From: Rhodobacterales bacterium RIFCSPHIGHO2_02_FULL_62_130
GTDB lineage: Bacteria > Pseudomonadota > Alphaproteobacteria > Rhodobacterales > Rhodobacteraceae
Direction: 5' to 3'
Assembly: GCA_001828855.1 (NCBI GenBank)
Contig: MHZT01000046.1
Coordinates: 62,001-126,000 of the forward strand
Length of the DNA stretch: 64,000 bases
Shown here one piece after another: positions 45,203 to 56,600 of the stretch (within the stretch, counting starts at the first letter, position 1; each line of letters starts with the position of its first letter). A program made the translations under genes and the position numbers. The notes beneath the pieces are model-generated. The model did no database searches, had not been told where the DNA came from, and saw only the letters and a list, made by a program, of their open reading frames with translations.

Positions 45203-47857
45203 TCAGGCCTCCAGAACGGCGTGAACGGCGGCAATCGCGGCGTCGGCCAGCGCAATATCGGCCCCGCCCCCCTGCGCCATATCGGGACGACCGCCGCCAC
45301 CCTTGCCACCCAATGCTTCAACTGCAGCTTTGGCCAAAGTGACCGCACTGATGCGTGCGGTCAGATCATCGGTGACCCCCACCGCCACCGCAGGCTTGGC
45401 CCCTGTGTCCGCGATCAGCACCACCGCACCAGACCCGATTTGCGCTTTCAAGGCATCGATCAGCCCCGGAAGATCCTTGCCCGAAACCCCGGAAAGCACC
45501 TGGGCAATCAGCTTTACTCCGTTGATTTCCTTGACCTCAGGTCCACCAGACTTGCCGCCCATCGCCAATTCACGGCGCAACTGCGCCACTTCGTTGGCCA
45601 AAGCGCGGCGTTCGTCTTGCAGCGCCTTCACACGATCCAGCACATCGCCCGCATGGGTTTTCAGCGCCGCCGCCACGTCCGACAGCCGCTGATCCTGCGC
45701 GCGCAGATGGTCGAGGGCGGCTTGCCCCGTCAGCGCCTCGATCCGGCGTACGCCCGAGGAGGACGCCGATTCCGACAGCAGAACAAAGGCGCCGATGTCG
45801 CCGGTGCGCGCGACATGGGTGCCACCGCACAGTTCGAGACTATAGGTGCGGCCATCGGCGCCCTTGCCCGACCCGTCCAGCGCGCCCATCGAGACGACGC
45901 GAACCTCGTCGCCGTATTTCTCGCCAAACAGCGCCTGCGCGCCAAGCGCACGGGCATCGTCGGGCGTCATGATGCGGGTATCGACAGCCGAGTTCTGGCG
46001 GATAAAGGCGTTCACTTCGGCCTCAACCACGGCCACTTCGGCGGGCGTCAGGGCAACCGAATGGCTGAAGTCAAAGCGCATCCTGTCGGCAGCGTTCAGG
46101 CTGCCGCGCTGGGCGACGTGATCGCCCAAAGCGCGGCGCAGCGCCTCGTGCAGCAGGTGTGTGGCCGAGTGGTTGGCGCGGATAGCACCACGCCGCACAT
46201 GCGAAACCTCAAGTTTAGCAGGCTGGCCGCGCAGGATCGTGCCTTCGGCCACGCGCGCGACATGCAGGAAAACGCCCGCCTGTTTGCGCGTATCGGTCAC
46301 TTCCGCCAAGCCGGTCGCGGTGCGGATATAGCCGGTATCGCCAACCTGTCCGCCGCTTTCGGCATAGAACGGGGTCTGGTTGACCACGATCTGCACCGTA
46401 GTTCCGGTTTCCGCAGCGCCGATCAAACCGCCGTCGCGCACCAGCGCGTCAATCTGGCCCTCGGCGGTTTCGGTGTCATACCCCAAGAATTCAGTGGTGC
46501 CATGCACCTCGGCAATCTCGAACCAGACTTTCGCATCGGCCGTGCCGCCCGCCCCCGACCAGCTTGCCCGTGCCTTGGCCTTCTGCTCGGACATCGCATC
46601 GTCAAAACCGGCCACATCCACCGCGCGGGTCTTTTCGCGCAGCACGTCCTGCGTCAGGTCCAGCGGGAAACCGTAGGTGTCATAGAGCTTGAACGCCACA
46701 CCGCCGGGCAGATCGGCACCTTCGGGCAGGCGGTCAAGCTCGTCATTCAGCAGGCGCAACCCACGGTCAAGTGTGGTCTTGAAACGGGTTTCCTCCAGCC
46801 GCTGGGTTTCTTCGATCAAGGCCTGAGCGCGCGCAAGTTCAGGGTAAGCCGCCCCCATCTGCCGCACCAAGGCGGGGACCAGACGGTGCATCACCGGGTC
46901 TTGCGCGCCCAGCATATGCGCGTGGCGCATCGCACGGCGCATGATCCGGCGCAGCACATAGCCGCGGCCTTCGTTCGAGGGCATCACGCCATCGGCAATC
47001 AGGAAAGAGGTCGAACGCAAATGATCCGCGATCACGCGGTGGCTGGTCTTGCCCGGCCCGTCGGGATCGGTGTTGGTCGCATGGGCGCTAGCCTCGATCA
47101 GGCTGCGCATCAGGTCGGTGTCATAGTTGTCATGCTTGCCCTGCAGCAGCGCGCCGATCCGTTCCAGCCCCATGCCGGTATCGATCGACTGCATGTCCAA
47201 GGGCCGCATCGAGCCATCCGCGAACTGTTCGTTCTGCATGAACACGTTGTTCCAGATCTCGATGAAACGGTCGCCATCCTCTTCCGCCGAACCCGGAGGG
47301 CCGCCCCAGATGTGTTCGCCGTGGTCGTAGAAAATCTCGGTGCAAGGACCGCAGGGTCCGGTCGGCCCCATGCGCCAGAAGTTGTCATCCGTCGGGATGC
47401 GGATGATCCGGTCATCCGACAGGCCCGCGACCTTTTTCCAGATCGCCGCCGCCTCGTCATCGGTATGGTAAACAGTGACCAGCAGCTTGTCCTTGTTCAG
47501 CCCGAAATCCTTGGTCAGCAATTCCCACGCAAAAGCAATGGCTTGATCCTTGAAGTAATCGCCAAAGCTGAAGTTGCCCAGCATCTCGAAGAAGGTATGG
47601 TGGCGGGCGGTGTAGCCCACATTGTCAAGATCGTTGTGCTTGCCGCCCGCGCGCACGCATTTCTGCGCGGTTGTGGCGCGCTTGTAATCGCGGGTTTCCA
47701 CGCCGGTAAAGCAGTTCTTGAACTGCACCATGCCCGAATTGGCGAACATCAGCGTCGGGTCGTTGCGCGGCACAAGCGGAGAACTGTCCACCACTTTATG
47801 CCCGTTGCGGGCGAAGAAATCGAGGTAGGTCGAGCGGATGTCGTTCAAAGACGCCAT
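45203..47857 (-). CDS. alaS: Alanyl-tRNA synthetase
   Basis: 884 residues, full length. Class II synthetase core at the N terminus ([42 protein letters not shown]), editing domain with zinc site [19 protein letters not shown] and the [19 protein letters not shown] block, and a C-terminal DHHA1-like domain ([13 protein letters not shown]). Charges tRNA-Ala and edits Ser/Gly mischarging. Sits downstream of recA on the minus strand, separated by the recA terminator, and upstream of the coupled DUF1330 gene. Confidence 0.98.
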   Translation of the reverse strand: MASLNDIRSTYLDFFARNGHKVVDSSPLVPRNDPTLMFANSGMVQFKNCFTGVETRDYKRATTAQKCVRAGGKHNDLDNVGYTARHHTFFEMLGNFSFGDYFKDQAIAFAWELLTKDFGLNKDKLLVTVYHTDDEAAAIWKKVAGLSDDRIIRIPTDDNFWRMGPTGPCGPCTEIFYDHGEHIWGGPPGSAEEDGDRFIEIWNNVFMQNEQFADGSMRPLDMQSIDTGMGLERIGALLQGKHDNYDTDLMRSLIEASAHATNTDPDGPGKTSHRVIADHLRSTSFLIADGVMPSNEGRGYVLRRIMRRAMRHAHMLGAQDPVMHRLVPALVRQMGAAYPELARAQALIEETQRLEETRFKTTLDRGLRLLNDELDRLPEGADLPGGVAFKLYDTYGFPLDLTQDVLREKTRAVDVAGFDDAMSEQKAKARASWSGAGGTADAKVWFEIAEVHGTTEFLGYDTETAEGQIDALVRDGGLIGAAETGTTVQIVVNQTPFYAESGGQVGDTGYIRTATGLAEVTDTRKQAGVFLHVARVAEGTILRGQPAKLEVSHVRRGAIRANHSATHLLHEALRRALGDHVAQRGSLNAADRMRFDFSHSVALTPAEVAVVEAEVNAFIRQNSAVDTRIMTPDDARALGAQALFGEKYGDEVRVVSMGALDGSGKGADGRTYSLELCGGTHVARTGDIGAFVLLSESASSSGVRRIEALTGQAALDHLRAQDQRLSDVAAALKTHAGDVLDRVKALQDERRALANEVAQLRRELAMGGKSGGPEVKEINGVKLIAQVLSGVSGKDLPGLIDALKAQIGSGAVVLIADTGAKPAVAVGVTDDLTARISAVTLAKAAVEALGGKGGGGRPDMAQGGGADIALADAAIAAVHAVLEA

Positions 47858-47943
47858 GGATTTAGGCCCCCAAAAGGCTGAAAACGTAAGGTCCCGCTCC
47901 GTTTAGCCCCCCATCGCGGGGCTGTCCACGGCTTCATGACACA

Positions 47944-47980
47944 CAAATGAAAAAGGCCGGAAACTTGCGCTTCCGGCCTT
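47944..47980 (-). terminator. Rho-independent terminator of recA
   Basis: On the minus strand AAGGCCGGAA (47980-47971), loop GCGCAAGT, TTCCGGCCTT (47962-47953), then TTTCATTT. Lies 25 nt after the recA stop. Confidence 0.88.
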
Positions 47981-48004
47981 GGTTTTCAACCTGTTGGTCA
48001 AAGA

Positions 48005-49072
48005 TCAGTCGTCCAACAGCGGCCCGTCCTCGGTCGTGGCGGTGAAGTCCAGCCCGTTGGCAGCGCGGATCTTGTCCTCGATATCCAGCGCGATCGAGGG
48101 GTTCTGCTTCAGGAAGGTCTTGGCATTCTCGCGCCCCTGCCCGATGCGTTCGTCCTTGTAGGAATACCAGCTGCCGGATTTTTCCACGACGCCAGCCTTT
48201 ACGCCGATATCCACCAGCTCACCCACCTTCGAGATGCCTTCGCCATACATGATGTCGAATTCCACCTCTTTGAACGGCGGCGAGACTTTGTTCTTAACCA
48301 CCTTGACGCGGGTGGCGTTACCGATCACCTCGTCACGGTCCTTGATGGCGCCGGTGCGGCGGATGTCGAGACGCACGCTTGCATAAAATTTCAGCGCGTT
48401 GCCGCCGGTGGTGGTTTCAGGACTGCCGAACATCACGCCGATTTTCATGCGGATTTGGTTGATGAAGATCACCATGCAATTGCTGCGCCCGATGCTGGCG
48501 GTCAGCTTCCGCATCGCCTGAGACATCAGGCGGGCTTGCGAACCCATCTGCATGTCGCCCATATCGCCTTCGATTTCCGATTTCGGCACCAAAGCTGCTA
48601 CCGAATCGACCACGATCAGGCTGACCGCGCCCGAGCGCACCAGCGTATCGACGATTTCCAGCGCCTGTTCGCCCGTGTCGGGCTGCGAGATCAGCAATTC
48701 ATCAAGGTTAACGCCAAGTTTCTTGGCATATTGCGGGTCCAGCGCGTGTTCGGCGTCGACAAAGGCGCAAACCCCGCCTTTTTTCTGCGCCTCGGCCACC
48801 ACATGCAGCGTCAGCGTGGTCTTGCCCGAGGATTCCGGCCCGTAAATCTCGATGATCCGGCCTTGCGGCAGACCGCCGATTCCCAGCGCGATGTCCAACC
48901 CAAGGCTGCCTGTCGAGGTCGCCTCGATATCCATCACCGGATTGTCCGAGCCGAGCTTCATGATCGAGCCCTTGCCGAACTGCCGTTCGATCTGTGCCAG
49001 CGCGCTTTCCAACGCCTTTGCCTTGTCCATTTCGCGCTTCCCGTTCAAGTCCAGCAGATTTGCCGCAGCCAT
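48005..49072 (-). CDS. recA: Recombinase RecA
   Basis: 355 residues from ATG 49072 (AAGGGG upstream), the common alphaproteobacterial start [24 protein letters not shown]. Walker [11 protein letters not shown], Walker [15 protein letters not shown]1/L2 loops ([39 protein letters not shown]). RecA carries out strand exchange and triggers LexA self-cleavage. Two LexA-type boxes lie upstream, so it is SOS-regulated. Confidence 0.98.
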   Translation of the reverse strand: MAAANLLDLNGKREMDKAKALESALAQIERQFGKGSIMKLGSDNPVMDIEATSTGSLGLDIALGIGGLPQGRIIEIYGPESSGKTTLTLHVVAEAQKKGGVCAFVDAEHALDPQYAKKLGVNLDELLISQPDTGEQALEIVDTLVRSGAVSLIVVDSVAALVPKSEIEGDMGDMQMGSQARLMSQAMRKLTASIGRSNCMVIFINQIRMKIGVMFGSPETTTGGNALKFYASVRLDIRRTGAIKDRDEVIGNATRVKVVKNKVSPPFKEVEFDIMYGEGISKVGELVDIGVKAGVVEKSGSWYSYKDERIGQGRENAKTFLKQNPSIALDIEDKIRAANGLDFTATTEDGPLLDD

Positions 49073-49122
49073 GTTCCAGCCCCTTATCCCACAGCCGCAG
49101 TTCCGCGGCAATCAGTGCAGAT

Positions 49123-49137
49123 GTTCCCCGCCTGTTC
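49123..49137. promoter_or_regulatory. LexA box 1 upstream of recA
   Basis: GTTC-CCCGCCT-GTTC (read on the minus strand as GAAC-N7-GAAC), the direct-repeat LexA operator of alphaproteobacteria, 51 nt upstream of the recA start codon. Confidence 0.75.
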
Positions 49138-49149
49138 TCATCCTTATGA

Positions 49150-49164
49150 GATCAAAATAGGAAC
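49150..49164. promoter_or_regulatory. LexA box 2 upstream of recA
   Basis: GATC-AAAATAG-GAAC, which is GTTC-N7-GATC on the minus strand, the form described for Rhodobacter sphaeroides recA. It lies 12 nt beyond box 1 and also faces the plus-strand sulfotransferase gene. Confidence 0.7.
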
Positions 49165-49250
49165 ATTTCAATCCATATTCTCGCAAAACCAGCTTTTGCA
49201 GGAATCAGTTAAGAGATAGTTTACGGATGGGATTTTCATGCGGGGTTTTG

Positions 49251-49838
49251 ATGCTGGTATTCTGGGAAGAACGTCTGGTGCTTTTGGCCACGCCCAAAAC
49301 CGGCACGACATCCATCGCAAAAGCGCTCGAATCGCGGGCGGCTATTTCGATCCAGCGTCCGCCCGAGTTGAAACATACCCCGATCAAACGCTTTCGCCGC
49401 TTTATCGGCCCCTATCTGGAACAGGTGTCGAAAGAACCGTTCACCGTGATCGGCGTGATGCGCGAACCGCGCGACTGGCTGGGAAGCTGGTATCGCTACC
49501 GTCAGCGCCCCGGAATTCCCGACAAACGCCGCTCGACCGCAGGGATAAGTTTCGATGACTTCGTCGAGGCCTATTGCACCGAGAAACCACCCGCTTTTGC
49601 CAATGTCGGCGCGCAGGCCGGATTCTTGCGCCCCGAGGACGCCAAAGGTGCCGACATGATCTTCCGCCATGACCGCATCGAAGATCTGGTCGCCTATCTC
49701 GAACATCGGCTTGCCATGAACATAACGCTGCCCGTCGTCAATGTCTCACCCCAGGCTTCCACCCTGCTGACGGCAAAAAACGAAGCACTGTTGCAGCGAT
49801 TCGCCGCCCGCGATTTCGCGCTTTACGCCAGCCTTTAG
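49251..49838 (+). CDS. Sulfotransferase-family protein
   Basis: 195 residues from ATG 49251 (MLVFWEERLVLLATPKTG); ATG 49227 would add eight residues. The PAPS-binding 5' phosphosulfate loop ATPKTGTTSIAKAL and the 3' phosphate motif VMREPRDWLGSWYRYRQR identify the sulfotransferase fold. It is short for the family, consistent with a glycan- or lipid-modifying type. Divergent from recA, convergent with cckA; the two stop codons overlap (49835-49838). Substrate unknown. Confidence 0.82.
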   Translation: MLVFWEERLVLLATPKTGTTSIAKALESRAAISIQRPPELKHTPIKRFRRFIGPYLEQVSKEPFTVIGVMREPRDWLGSWYRYRQRPGIPDKRRSTAGISFDDFVEAYCTEKPPAFANVGAQAGFLRPEDAKGADMIFRHDRIEDLVAYLEHRLAMNITLPVVNVSPQASTLLTAKNEALLQRFAARDFALYASL

Positions 49839-52126
49839 TGCAACTGTCCCTGCACGGTTGTGGTCAATTCACTTAAGGAAAACGGCTTGGGCAGGAATAC
49901 GGAATTGGGGATGCGCGCCTGACCTTCCGCCAAGGCCTCTTCGGCATAGCCGGACACAAAGATCACCCGCACGTTCGGGCGATCTTGCAGCGCACGGCGC
50001 ACCCAAGACGGCCCATCCATCCCCGGCATCACCACATCGGTGACAAAAACATCCACCTCAAGCGCGGGGTCTTCCAGCGTTCGCAACGCCTCTTCGGCAT
50101 TTTCGGCTTCCAGCACCGTATAGCCACGCATCCGCAGCGCGCGGCTCGCAAAGGTTCTCACTGGTGCCTCGTCTTCGACCAGAAGCACCACGCCTTCCCC
50201 CCGTCGCACGACCATGTTGCGCTGGGTTTGCGGCAAGGCGAGGGGGGCAATTTCGGCACCGGCATGGTGGATCGGGAAGTAGATTTGAAACACCGCGCCC
50301 TGACCTTCGGTTGAATCCACAAAGATAAACCCGCCCGACTGTTTGACGATTCCATAGGCGGTCGAAAGCCCGAGGCCAGTCCCTTCACCGACACGCTTGG
50401 TGGTGAAGAATGGCTCGAATATCTTGTGCAGACGGTCAGGCGGGATGCCGGTCCCCGTATCTCCGACCCGGATCAGCGCGTAATCACCGGCGGGAACGAT
50501 CGCACGGTCGCGGTGCATGTCTTCGTGCAAGGAAACGGCCTTAGTCTCGACGCTTATGGTGCCGCCTGCGGGCATGGCATCGCGGGCGTTCACGACCAGA
50601 TTCATCACCACCTGCTCCAACTGGCGTTTGTCGGCGCGGATCGCACCCAGTGCGGGCGCATGGACAAGCCGAAGGCTCACCCGCTCCCCCACCAGCCGGT
50701 TCAGCAGATGGGCCAGTTCCGAAAGCGTTTCCTGCAGGTCGATCCGTTCGGGTTTCAGCGTCTGTTTGCGCGAGAAAGCCAGCAATTGCCCCACCAAAGC
50801 CGCCGCACGGTTGGCATTCTGATGAATCTGGATCAGGTCGGAGTATTCGGGGTCTTCCGAGTCATGGCGCAGCAGCAAAAGATCGCAATGGCCCGAGATT
50901 GCGGTCAGCAGGTTGTTGAAATCATGCGCGACGCCGCCTGCAAGCTGGCCGATTGCCTGCATTTTCTGGCTTTGCACGATCTGCGCCTCAAGCGTTTTCA
51001 GTGCAGTTGCGTCCTGCAACACCGCAAGCGCGCCGGGTCTGCCCAGATCGACGGTGCGGCGCAGGGTGACTTGCAAGAACACTTCGCCGCCGAGTTTGCG
51101 CGCACACAGAACCTCGGCCCCGCCGGGGATGCGTTCAGAGACGATATCGCCCAACCAGTCAGAAACGGGGCGGCCCAGACCTTCGAACAGGTCGTGGAAC
51201 ATCACACCCGCCCCCGCCTCCAGTGCCAAAAGGTCGCGTGCGGCGCGGTTGGCGGCGCGCATCTCGCCTTCAGGACCGAATTTCAGCAGCGCCACGGGGA
51301 CATTCTCGAAATCCGCCAGCATGCTTTCGTCATCACCGCGCGCGGGGACCGGCAGCAGGTAGATTTCGCGCCGCTCTCCCCCGCCCTCGACCTCGGCCAG
51401 AATCGCGCGCACGGGGCCGTTGGCGCCTGCCACCTGAACCTCTTCGCCCGAATGCAGCACGGGAGTGGTGAAAATCCGGTCCAGCCGTTTCGGACGCCCC
51501 CCCAAAAGCCGCCGCATCGCCTCGTTCGAGAACAGCACCACGCCTGACTTGTTTGCGGTCAGCATCGGCAGGCTGAGTTGTTCGGCCCCGCGCCCGGCCG
51601 TGCTGCGGTCCTGAAATTCCTCAAACCGCCACAAAAACCGAGTGTCCGAGATCTTATGCACGGAAAGTCGGGCATGGCCGCGCCGTGTCACCACGTCTTC
51701 GCGTGCAGCCCCCATATTCGCCGCGCGCCCTTGCAGCCGGAACAGCACAGCCCCCGGCGTTGCGAAATGATCACGCAGCGCCGCCGTAAGGGTTTCGCCA
51801 TCCGTGACCGAAAATCGCGCCTCGGCTGCGGCGTTGCGGAAATGGATATGCCCGTCGGGGTCGGTGGTGAAACAGGGGGCCGCATCCTGGGCCAAAAGCC
51901 CCGCCAATCGCCGCTCGGTCTGCCGGTCACCTTGACGGGCCAGCAAAGCCGCCCCGCGCAGCAGAAAGATCAGCAGCACAAAGGTCAGCCCAGCAACAAT
52001 CGCGCCCAAGCGCAGTTCCGGCTGTGGTGTCAGCGTGCCAACCGTCAGACAGCCCGTTGCCGCTGCAAGCAGCAACCACGCCCCGCCCGCACGTCCTTCG
52101 GCCCCGCCTGATACCGATATGGCCAC
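49835..52126 (-). CDS. cckA: Cell cycle hybrid histidine kinase CckA
   Basis: 763 residues. Two N-terminal transmembrane helices (GAWLLLAAATGCLTVGTLT; LGAIVAGLTFVLLIFLLRGAALL), PAS-like sensor regions (about 95-370), HisKA with His401 in the CckA signature GQLAGGVAHDFNNLLTAISG, HATPase (NLVVNARDAM; GDTGTGI; GEGTGLGLSTAYGIVKQSGG) and a C-terminal receiver with Asp697 (VTDVVMPGMDG). CckA feeds the ChpT-CtrA phosphorelay controlling motility, cell cycle and gene transfer agent genes in alphaproteobacteria. A CtrA-type box lies just upstream. Confidence 0.92.
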   Translation of the reverse strand: MAISVSGGAEGRAGGAWLLLAAATGCLTVGTLTPQPELRLGAIVAGLTFVLLIFLLRGAALLARQGDRQTERRLAGLLAQDAAPCFTTDPDGHIHFRNAAAEARFSVTDGETLTAALRDHFATPGAVLFRLQGRAANMGAAREDVVTRRGHARLSVHKISDTRFLWRFEEFQDRSTAGRGAEQLSLPMLTANKSGVVLFSNEAMRRLLGGRPKRLDRIFTTPVLHSGEEVQVAGANGPVRAILAEVEGGGERREIYLLPVPARGDDESMLADFENVPVALLKFGPEGEMRAANRAARDLLALEAGAGVMFHDLFEGLGRPVSDWLGDIVSERIPGGAEVLCARKLGGEVFLQVTLRRTVDLGRPGALAVLQDATALKTLEAQIVQSQKMQAIGQLAGGVAHDFNNLLTAISGHCDLLLLRHDSEDPEYSDLIQIHQNANRAAALVGQLLAFSRKQTLKPERIDLQETLSELAHLLNRLVGERVSLRLVHAPALGAIRADKRQLEQVVMNLVVNARDAMPAGGTISVETKAVSLHEDMHRDRAIVPAGDYALIRVGDTGTGIPPDRLHKIFEPFFTTKRVGEGTGLGLSTAYGIVKQSGGFIFVDSTEGQGAVFQIYFPIHHAGAEIAPLALPQTQRNMVVRRGEGVVLLVEDEAPVRTFASRALRMRGYTVLEAENAEEALRTLEDPALEVDVFVTDVVMPGMDGPSWVRRALQDRPNVRVIFVSGYAEEALAEGQARIPNSVFLPKPFSLSELTTTVQGQLH

Positions 52127-52175
52127 ATCGCCCCCCGTCCGGATTCGCTTCTGGCTCCATACGGCAGGGAAAGTG

Positions 52176-52190
52176 TTAAGCGCGACTTAA
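52176..52190. promoter_or_regulatory. CtrA-type binding site upstream of cckA
   Basis: TTAA-GCGCGAC-TTAA, with TTAAGTCGCGCTTAAC on the minus strand, matches the CtrA consensus TTAA-N7-TTAAC. It is 50 nt upstream of the cckA start. Confidence 0.6.
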
Positions 52191-52236
52191 CCCCACAGCG
52201 GAATTTGCGAAAAACCCGTCAAAGTTGTGTATGTGG

Positions 52237-53385
52237 TCAATCTTTTCGCGTCAACATTGCGATAAAGAACCCATCCGCCCCGTCCAGCGGAGTGAACCTG
52301 CGCGCAGCCATCTGTTGCCAACCCGGATTGCGCGCCACAAAGCCCGCCACCTGCGCCTCGTTTTCGGCCGCAAGCATCGAGCATGTCGCATAGGCCAGAA
52401 CCCCCTTGGGGGCGACCAGAGGGGCGACCTTATCCAGAATTGCCGCCTGACTCCGCGCTACTTCGGCCAGCTTTTCGGGTGTCAGCGCCCATTTTCCCTG
52501 CGGATCACGCCGCCAACTGCCCGAACCTGAGCAGGGGACATCTGTCAGGATCAGATCGTAGGGCGCTGATTTTGCAGCATCTTCTGAAATCGTTACCTTC
52601 GCCCCTGCCCGCTTGGCCCGCGCTGGCAGATCACTCATCCGCGCAACATTCGCATCATGGGCAAAAAGCGTCAGTCTGGCGCGGGCTGCCATTGCCAATG
52701 TTTTACCGCCGCCGCCCGCGCAATAGTCCAGCACGCGCATCCCGTCGCGCAGCGGCAGCGCCTCGACAACAGCCTGTGACGCGGCGTCCTGCAATTCGAC
52801 CAAGCCTGCGGCATAGGCCGCGCCGGTCTGGATTTTTCTTGCATTCCCCGTGACTTCCAAGGCAGAGCTTGCCAGCGGGTGCGGCACCGCCACAATGCCC
52901 TCCTCGGCCAGCGCCACAATTGCGGCCTCGGGTGTCGTGCGCGCCAGATTGACCCGCAGGAACACCGGCGCGCGGTGGCGCAGTGCCTGCATTACGGCGG
53001 GGAAATCATCCCCCAAAGCTGACTGCAATTCAGGCGCAAGCCAGTCGGGGCAATCGAGCGCCGCCAGTCCTTCGGGGGCATGGCCCGCCTCATCCGGCGT
53101 GACCGGCGCGGGCGCGTGGCCCTGCCCGTCGAACAGCGCCTCATAACCGCCCGCGCGCGCCCCGCCCAGCACCAGACCGCGCCCTGTCATAGCTCCGCCA
53201 AGGGCCGCGAAAGAGCGTTTGCAGCGCAAGCAATCATAGACCAGATCGCGGATCGCCGCGCGGTCGCCCGATCCGGCAAAGCGGTTGGCGCGGCCCCAGT
53301 TGGTCAGAACCACCTCGGGTGCAGCGCCGGTCAGGACACGGTCCAGCACCTCGATTGCGGCGGACAGGCGGGCGGCTGGGGTCAT
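52237..53385 (-). CDS. RsmB/NOP-type rRNA cytosine-5 methyltransferase
   Basis: 382 residues: an N-terminal NusB-like helical part (about 1-130, LSAAIEVLDRVLTGAAPEVVLTNWG), then a class I SAM domain with VLDYCAGGGGKTLAMA, catalytic Cys-containing LTDVPCSGSGSWRRDP and the second conserved Cys in LAYATCSMLAAENEAQV. Methylates C5 of a cytosine in rRNA (position 967 in E. coli RsmB). The first gene downstream of an SDR gene on the minus strand, with a 4-nt overlap. Confidence 0.92.
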   Translation of the reverse strand: MTPAARLSAAIEVLDRVLTGAAPEVVLTNWGRANRFAGSGDRAAIRDLVYDCLRCKRSFAALGGAMTGRGLVLGGARAGGYEALFDGQGHAPAPVTPDEAGHAPEGLAALDCPDWLAPELQSALGDDFPAVMQALRHRAPVFLRVNLARTTPEAAIVALAEEGIVAVPHPLASSALEVTGNARKIQTGAAYAAGLVELQDAASQAVVEALPLRDGMRVLDYCAGGGGKTLAMAARARLTLFAHDANVARMSDLPARAKRAGAKVTISEDAAKSAPYDLILTDVPCSGSGSWRRDPQGKWALTPEKLAEVARSQAAILDKVAPLVAPKGVLAYATCSMLAAENEAQVAGFVARNPGWQQMAARRFTPLDGADGFFIAMLTRKD

Positions 53386-54125
53386 GCTTTGCGCTCTTGC
53401 AGGATATTACCGCCATCGACGACGATGGTGGCGCCGTTGACGTAAGAGGCTGATTTCGAAGCCAGAAAAGCCACGACCGCTGCCACCTCATCCGGCGTTC
53501 CGGCGCGGCCTACGGGGGTGGCAAGGGCGGCTTGGCGTTCCTCGGGGGTTGCGGCTTCGGTGCCGATCCAGCCGGGGGCGACGGCGTTCACAGTCACCCC
53601 CTTGGCTGCCACTTCAAGCGCCAGCGCATGGGTCAGGCCGACCATCCCCGCCTTGGCCGCGGAATAGGCCGCCTCGCCCACATTCGACACCATGGGGCCA
53701 GTGACCGAGGCCATCATCACCACGCGGCCATAACTGCGATCCACCATCGTGGGCAGGAAGGCTTGTGTCACCAGCACGGCGGTGGTCAGGCTGACATCCA
53801 TCGCGCGACGCCATTGGTCGGGGGTGATCTCAAGGAAGGGAACCTGCTCGGCGGGCGACAGCACCGACCCCATGCCTGCGTTGTTCACCAGCACCTCAAC
53901 CGCGCCCACCTCTGACAAAAGCCGCCCCACCTGAACCGGATCGGTCAGATCGGCCTGATGGGCGGTCACGTCAAAGCCTTCGGCGGCAAGCTCGGCTTGT
54001 CGCGTGAAGATCCGCCCCGTTGTCGCTGTAATCGCAAGCGAAAACCCCGCGCGCCCCAAGGCACGGGCGCAGGCAAGGCCAATGCCGCCCTGCGCCCCAG
54101 CCCCTGTAATCAGCGCGCGGGCCAC
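53382..54125 (-). CDS. SDR-family oxidoreductase
   Basis: 247 residues. NAD(P) motif ITGAGAQGGIGLA, NNAG motif (VLVNNAGMGSV), catalytic Ser-Tyr-Lys around MASVTGP and YSAAKAGMVGL, and the C-terminal NGATIVVDGG. Close to 3-oxoacyl reductases and other FabG-like enzymes; the substrate is not predictable. Overlaps the RsmB gene by 4 nt and ends 3 nt from guaB, so guaB-SDR-RsmB may share one transcript. Confidence 0.88.
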   Translation of the reverse strand: MARALITGAGAQGGIGLACARALGRAGFSLAITATTGRIFTRQAELAAEGFDVTAHQADLTDPVQVGRLLSEVGAVEVLVNNAGMGSVLSPAEQVPFLEITPDQWRRAMDVSLTTAVLVTQAFLPTMVDRSYGRVVMMASVTGPMVSNVGEAAYSAAKAGMVGLTHALALEVAAKGVTVNAVAPGWIGTEAATPEERQAALATPVGRAGTPDEVAAVVAFLASKSASYVNGATIVVDGGNILQERKA

Positions 54126-54128
54126 GGA

Positions 54129-55586
<1,458 letters not shown>

Positions 55587-55718
55587 CTACGGGGTTCAGG
55601 TGGGGAGTGTTCGTTTGACGGCTCCCTGTTTCACCAAATCCGGCCAAGGGCAAGGGCGAAACGCCCCTTGCGGACAAAATCAGGCCGTGCAGACTGCCGC
55701 CAAAACCATAGGTCCCCC

Positions 55719-56414
55719 ATGCGCGTTGCGATCATCGAAAATACCGCCGTCACCCATCACGGCCAAGTCGGCGTGGCCCTGCACGAAGCCGCCGCCACCA
55801 TCGACCTTTTTCGCCCGTGGCTGGATGGCAAACTGCCGGACATGGGCAGCTTTGACGCGCTGGTATCCTTTGGCGGCGAGCAGAACGCGCTGGCCGATTC
55901 TGATCACCCTTATCTGCCCGATCTGGCACGTCTGATGCACGATACCGCCCTGTCGGGAACGGCTGTGCTGGGCATTTGCCTTGGCAGCCAGATCCTTGCG
56001 CGCGGCGCGGGGGCGGTGAACCACATCGGCACTCATCCCGAACATGGCTGGGTCCATGTCGATCTGACCGACGAGGGCCGCGCCGATCCGGTGCTGGGTC
56101 ATTTGCCCGCGCGGTTTCCGATCTTTCAATGGCACTCCGACACTTTCACCCTGCCCGAAGGGGCTGTGCATCTGGCCACAAACGCGGCTGTTCCGGTGCA
56201 AGGCTACCGCATCGGCCGCGCAGGCTATGCCACCCAGTTCCATTTCGAAGCCAGCCGCGCCGTGGTGGCAGACATGACAAACTCGTGGCCCGAGGCAGCC
56301 GAGAGGATGACCCCCGGCTGGGTCGCCGCCCAACCCACGCTTGCCGCCAGCCTTGGCGCAGACGCCGATGCCCACGGGCTTGCAATCGCACGGGCATGGG
56401 TAGGGTTGATCTAA
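55719..56414 (+). CDS. Class I glutamine amidotransferase (GuaA N-domain-like)
   Basis: 231 residues from ATG 55719; an upstream in-frame ATG at 55371 is in guaB antisense sequence. Triad Cys87 (GICLGSQIL), His175 and Glu177 (ATQFHFEAS), preceded by DALVSFGGEQNAL. Resembles standalone amidotransferases of the YfeJ/gamma-glutamyl type, with no synthetase domain in reach. It is divergent from guaB, but a role in GMP synthesis would need GuaA elsewhere. Confidence 0.87.
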   Translation: MRVAIIENTAVTHHGQVGVALHEAAATIDLFRPWLDGKLPDMGSFDALVSFGGEQNALADSDHPYLPDLARLMHDTALSGTAVLGICLGSQILARGAGAVNHIGTHPEHGWVHVDLTDEGRADPVLGHLPARFPIFQWHSDTFTLPEGAVHLATNAAVPVQGYRIGRAGYATQFHFEASRAVVADMTNSWPEAAERMTPGWVAAQPTLAASLGADADAHGLAIARAWVGLI

Positions 56415-56435
56415 CCTACAGCTTCATCTGTTCCT

Positions 56436-56590
56436 TAAATATCCCCGCCGGAGGCTCCGACATCCCCCGCAAGCGGTGCGTGACAAGCACGCACCCTACC
56501 CTTTGGATTTCATCTTGGCTTAAATACTCCCGCCGGAGGCTTACTCCATATCTGCCAAAGCCTCCGGCGGGAGTATTTAGGCCAAGATGA
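56436..56590. repeat. REP-like cluster with a perfect 20-bp foldback
   Basis: Single arm at 56436-56455, a GGTGCGTG-ACAAG-CACGCACC hairpin at 56475-56495, then a perfect inverted pair TAAATACTCCCGCCGGAGGC (56521-56540) / its exact complement (56560-56579) with a 19-nt loop, followed by GGCCAAGATGATG. All three elements match those at 8661-8873 and 11921-12026. It fills the convergent gap between the amidotransferase and TehA-like genes. Confidence 0.88.
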
Positions 56591-56600
56591 TGCAGCCGGA

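Noticed and set aside
45194-47881. 895-codon plus-strand frame covering alaS
   Set aside because: Exact antisense shadow of alaS; no domain pattern.
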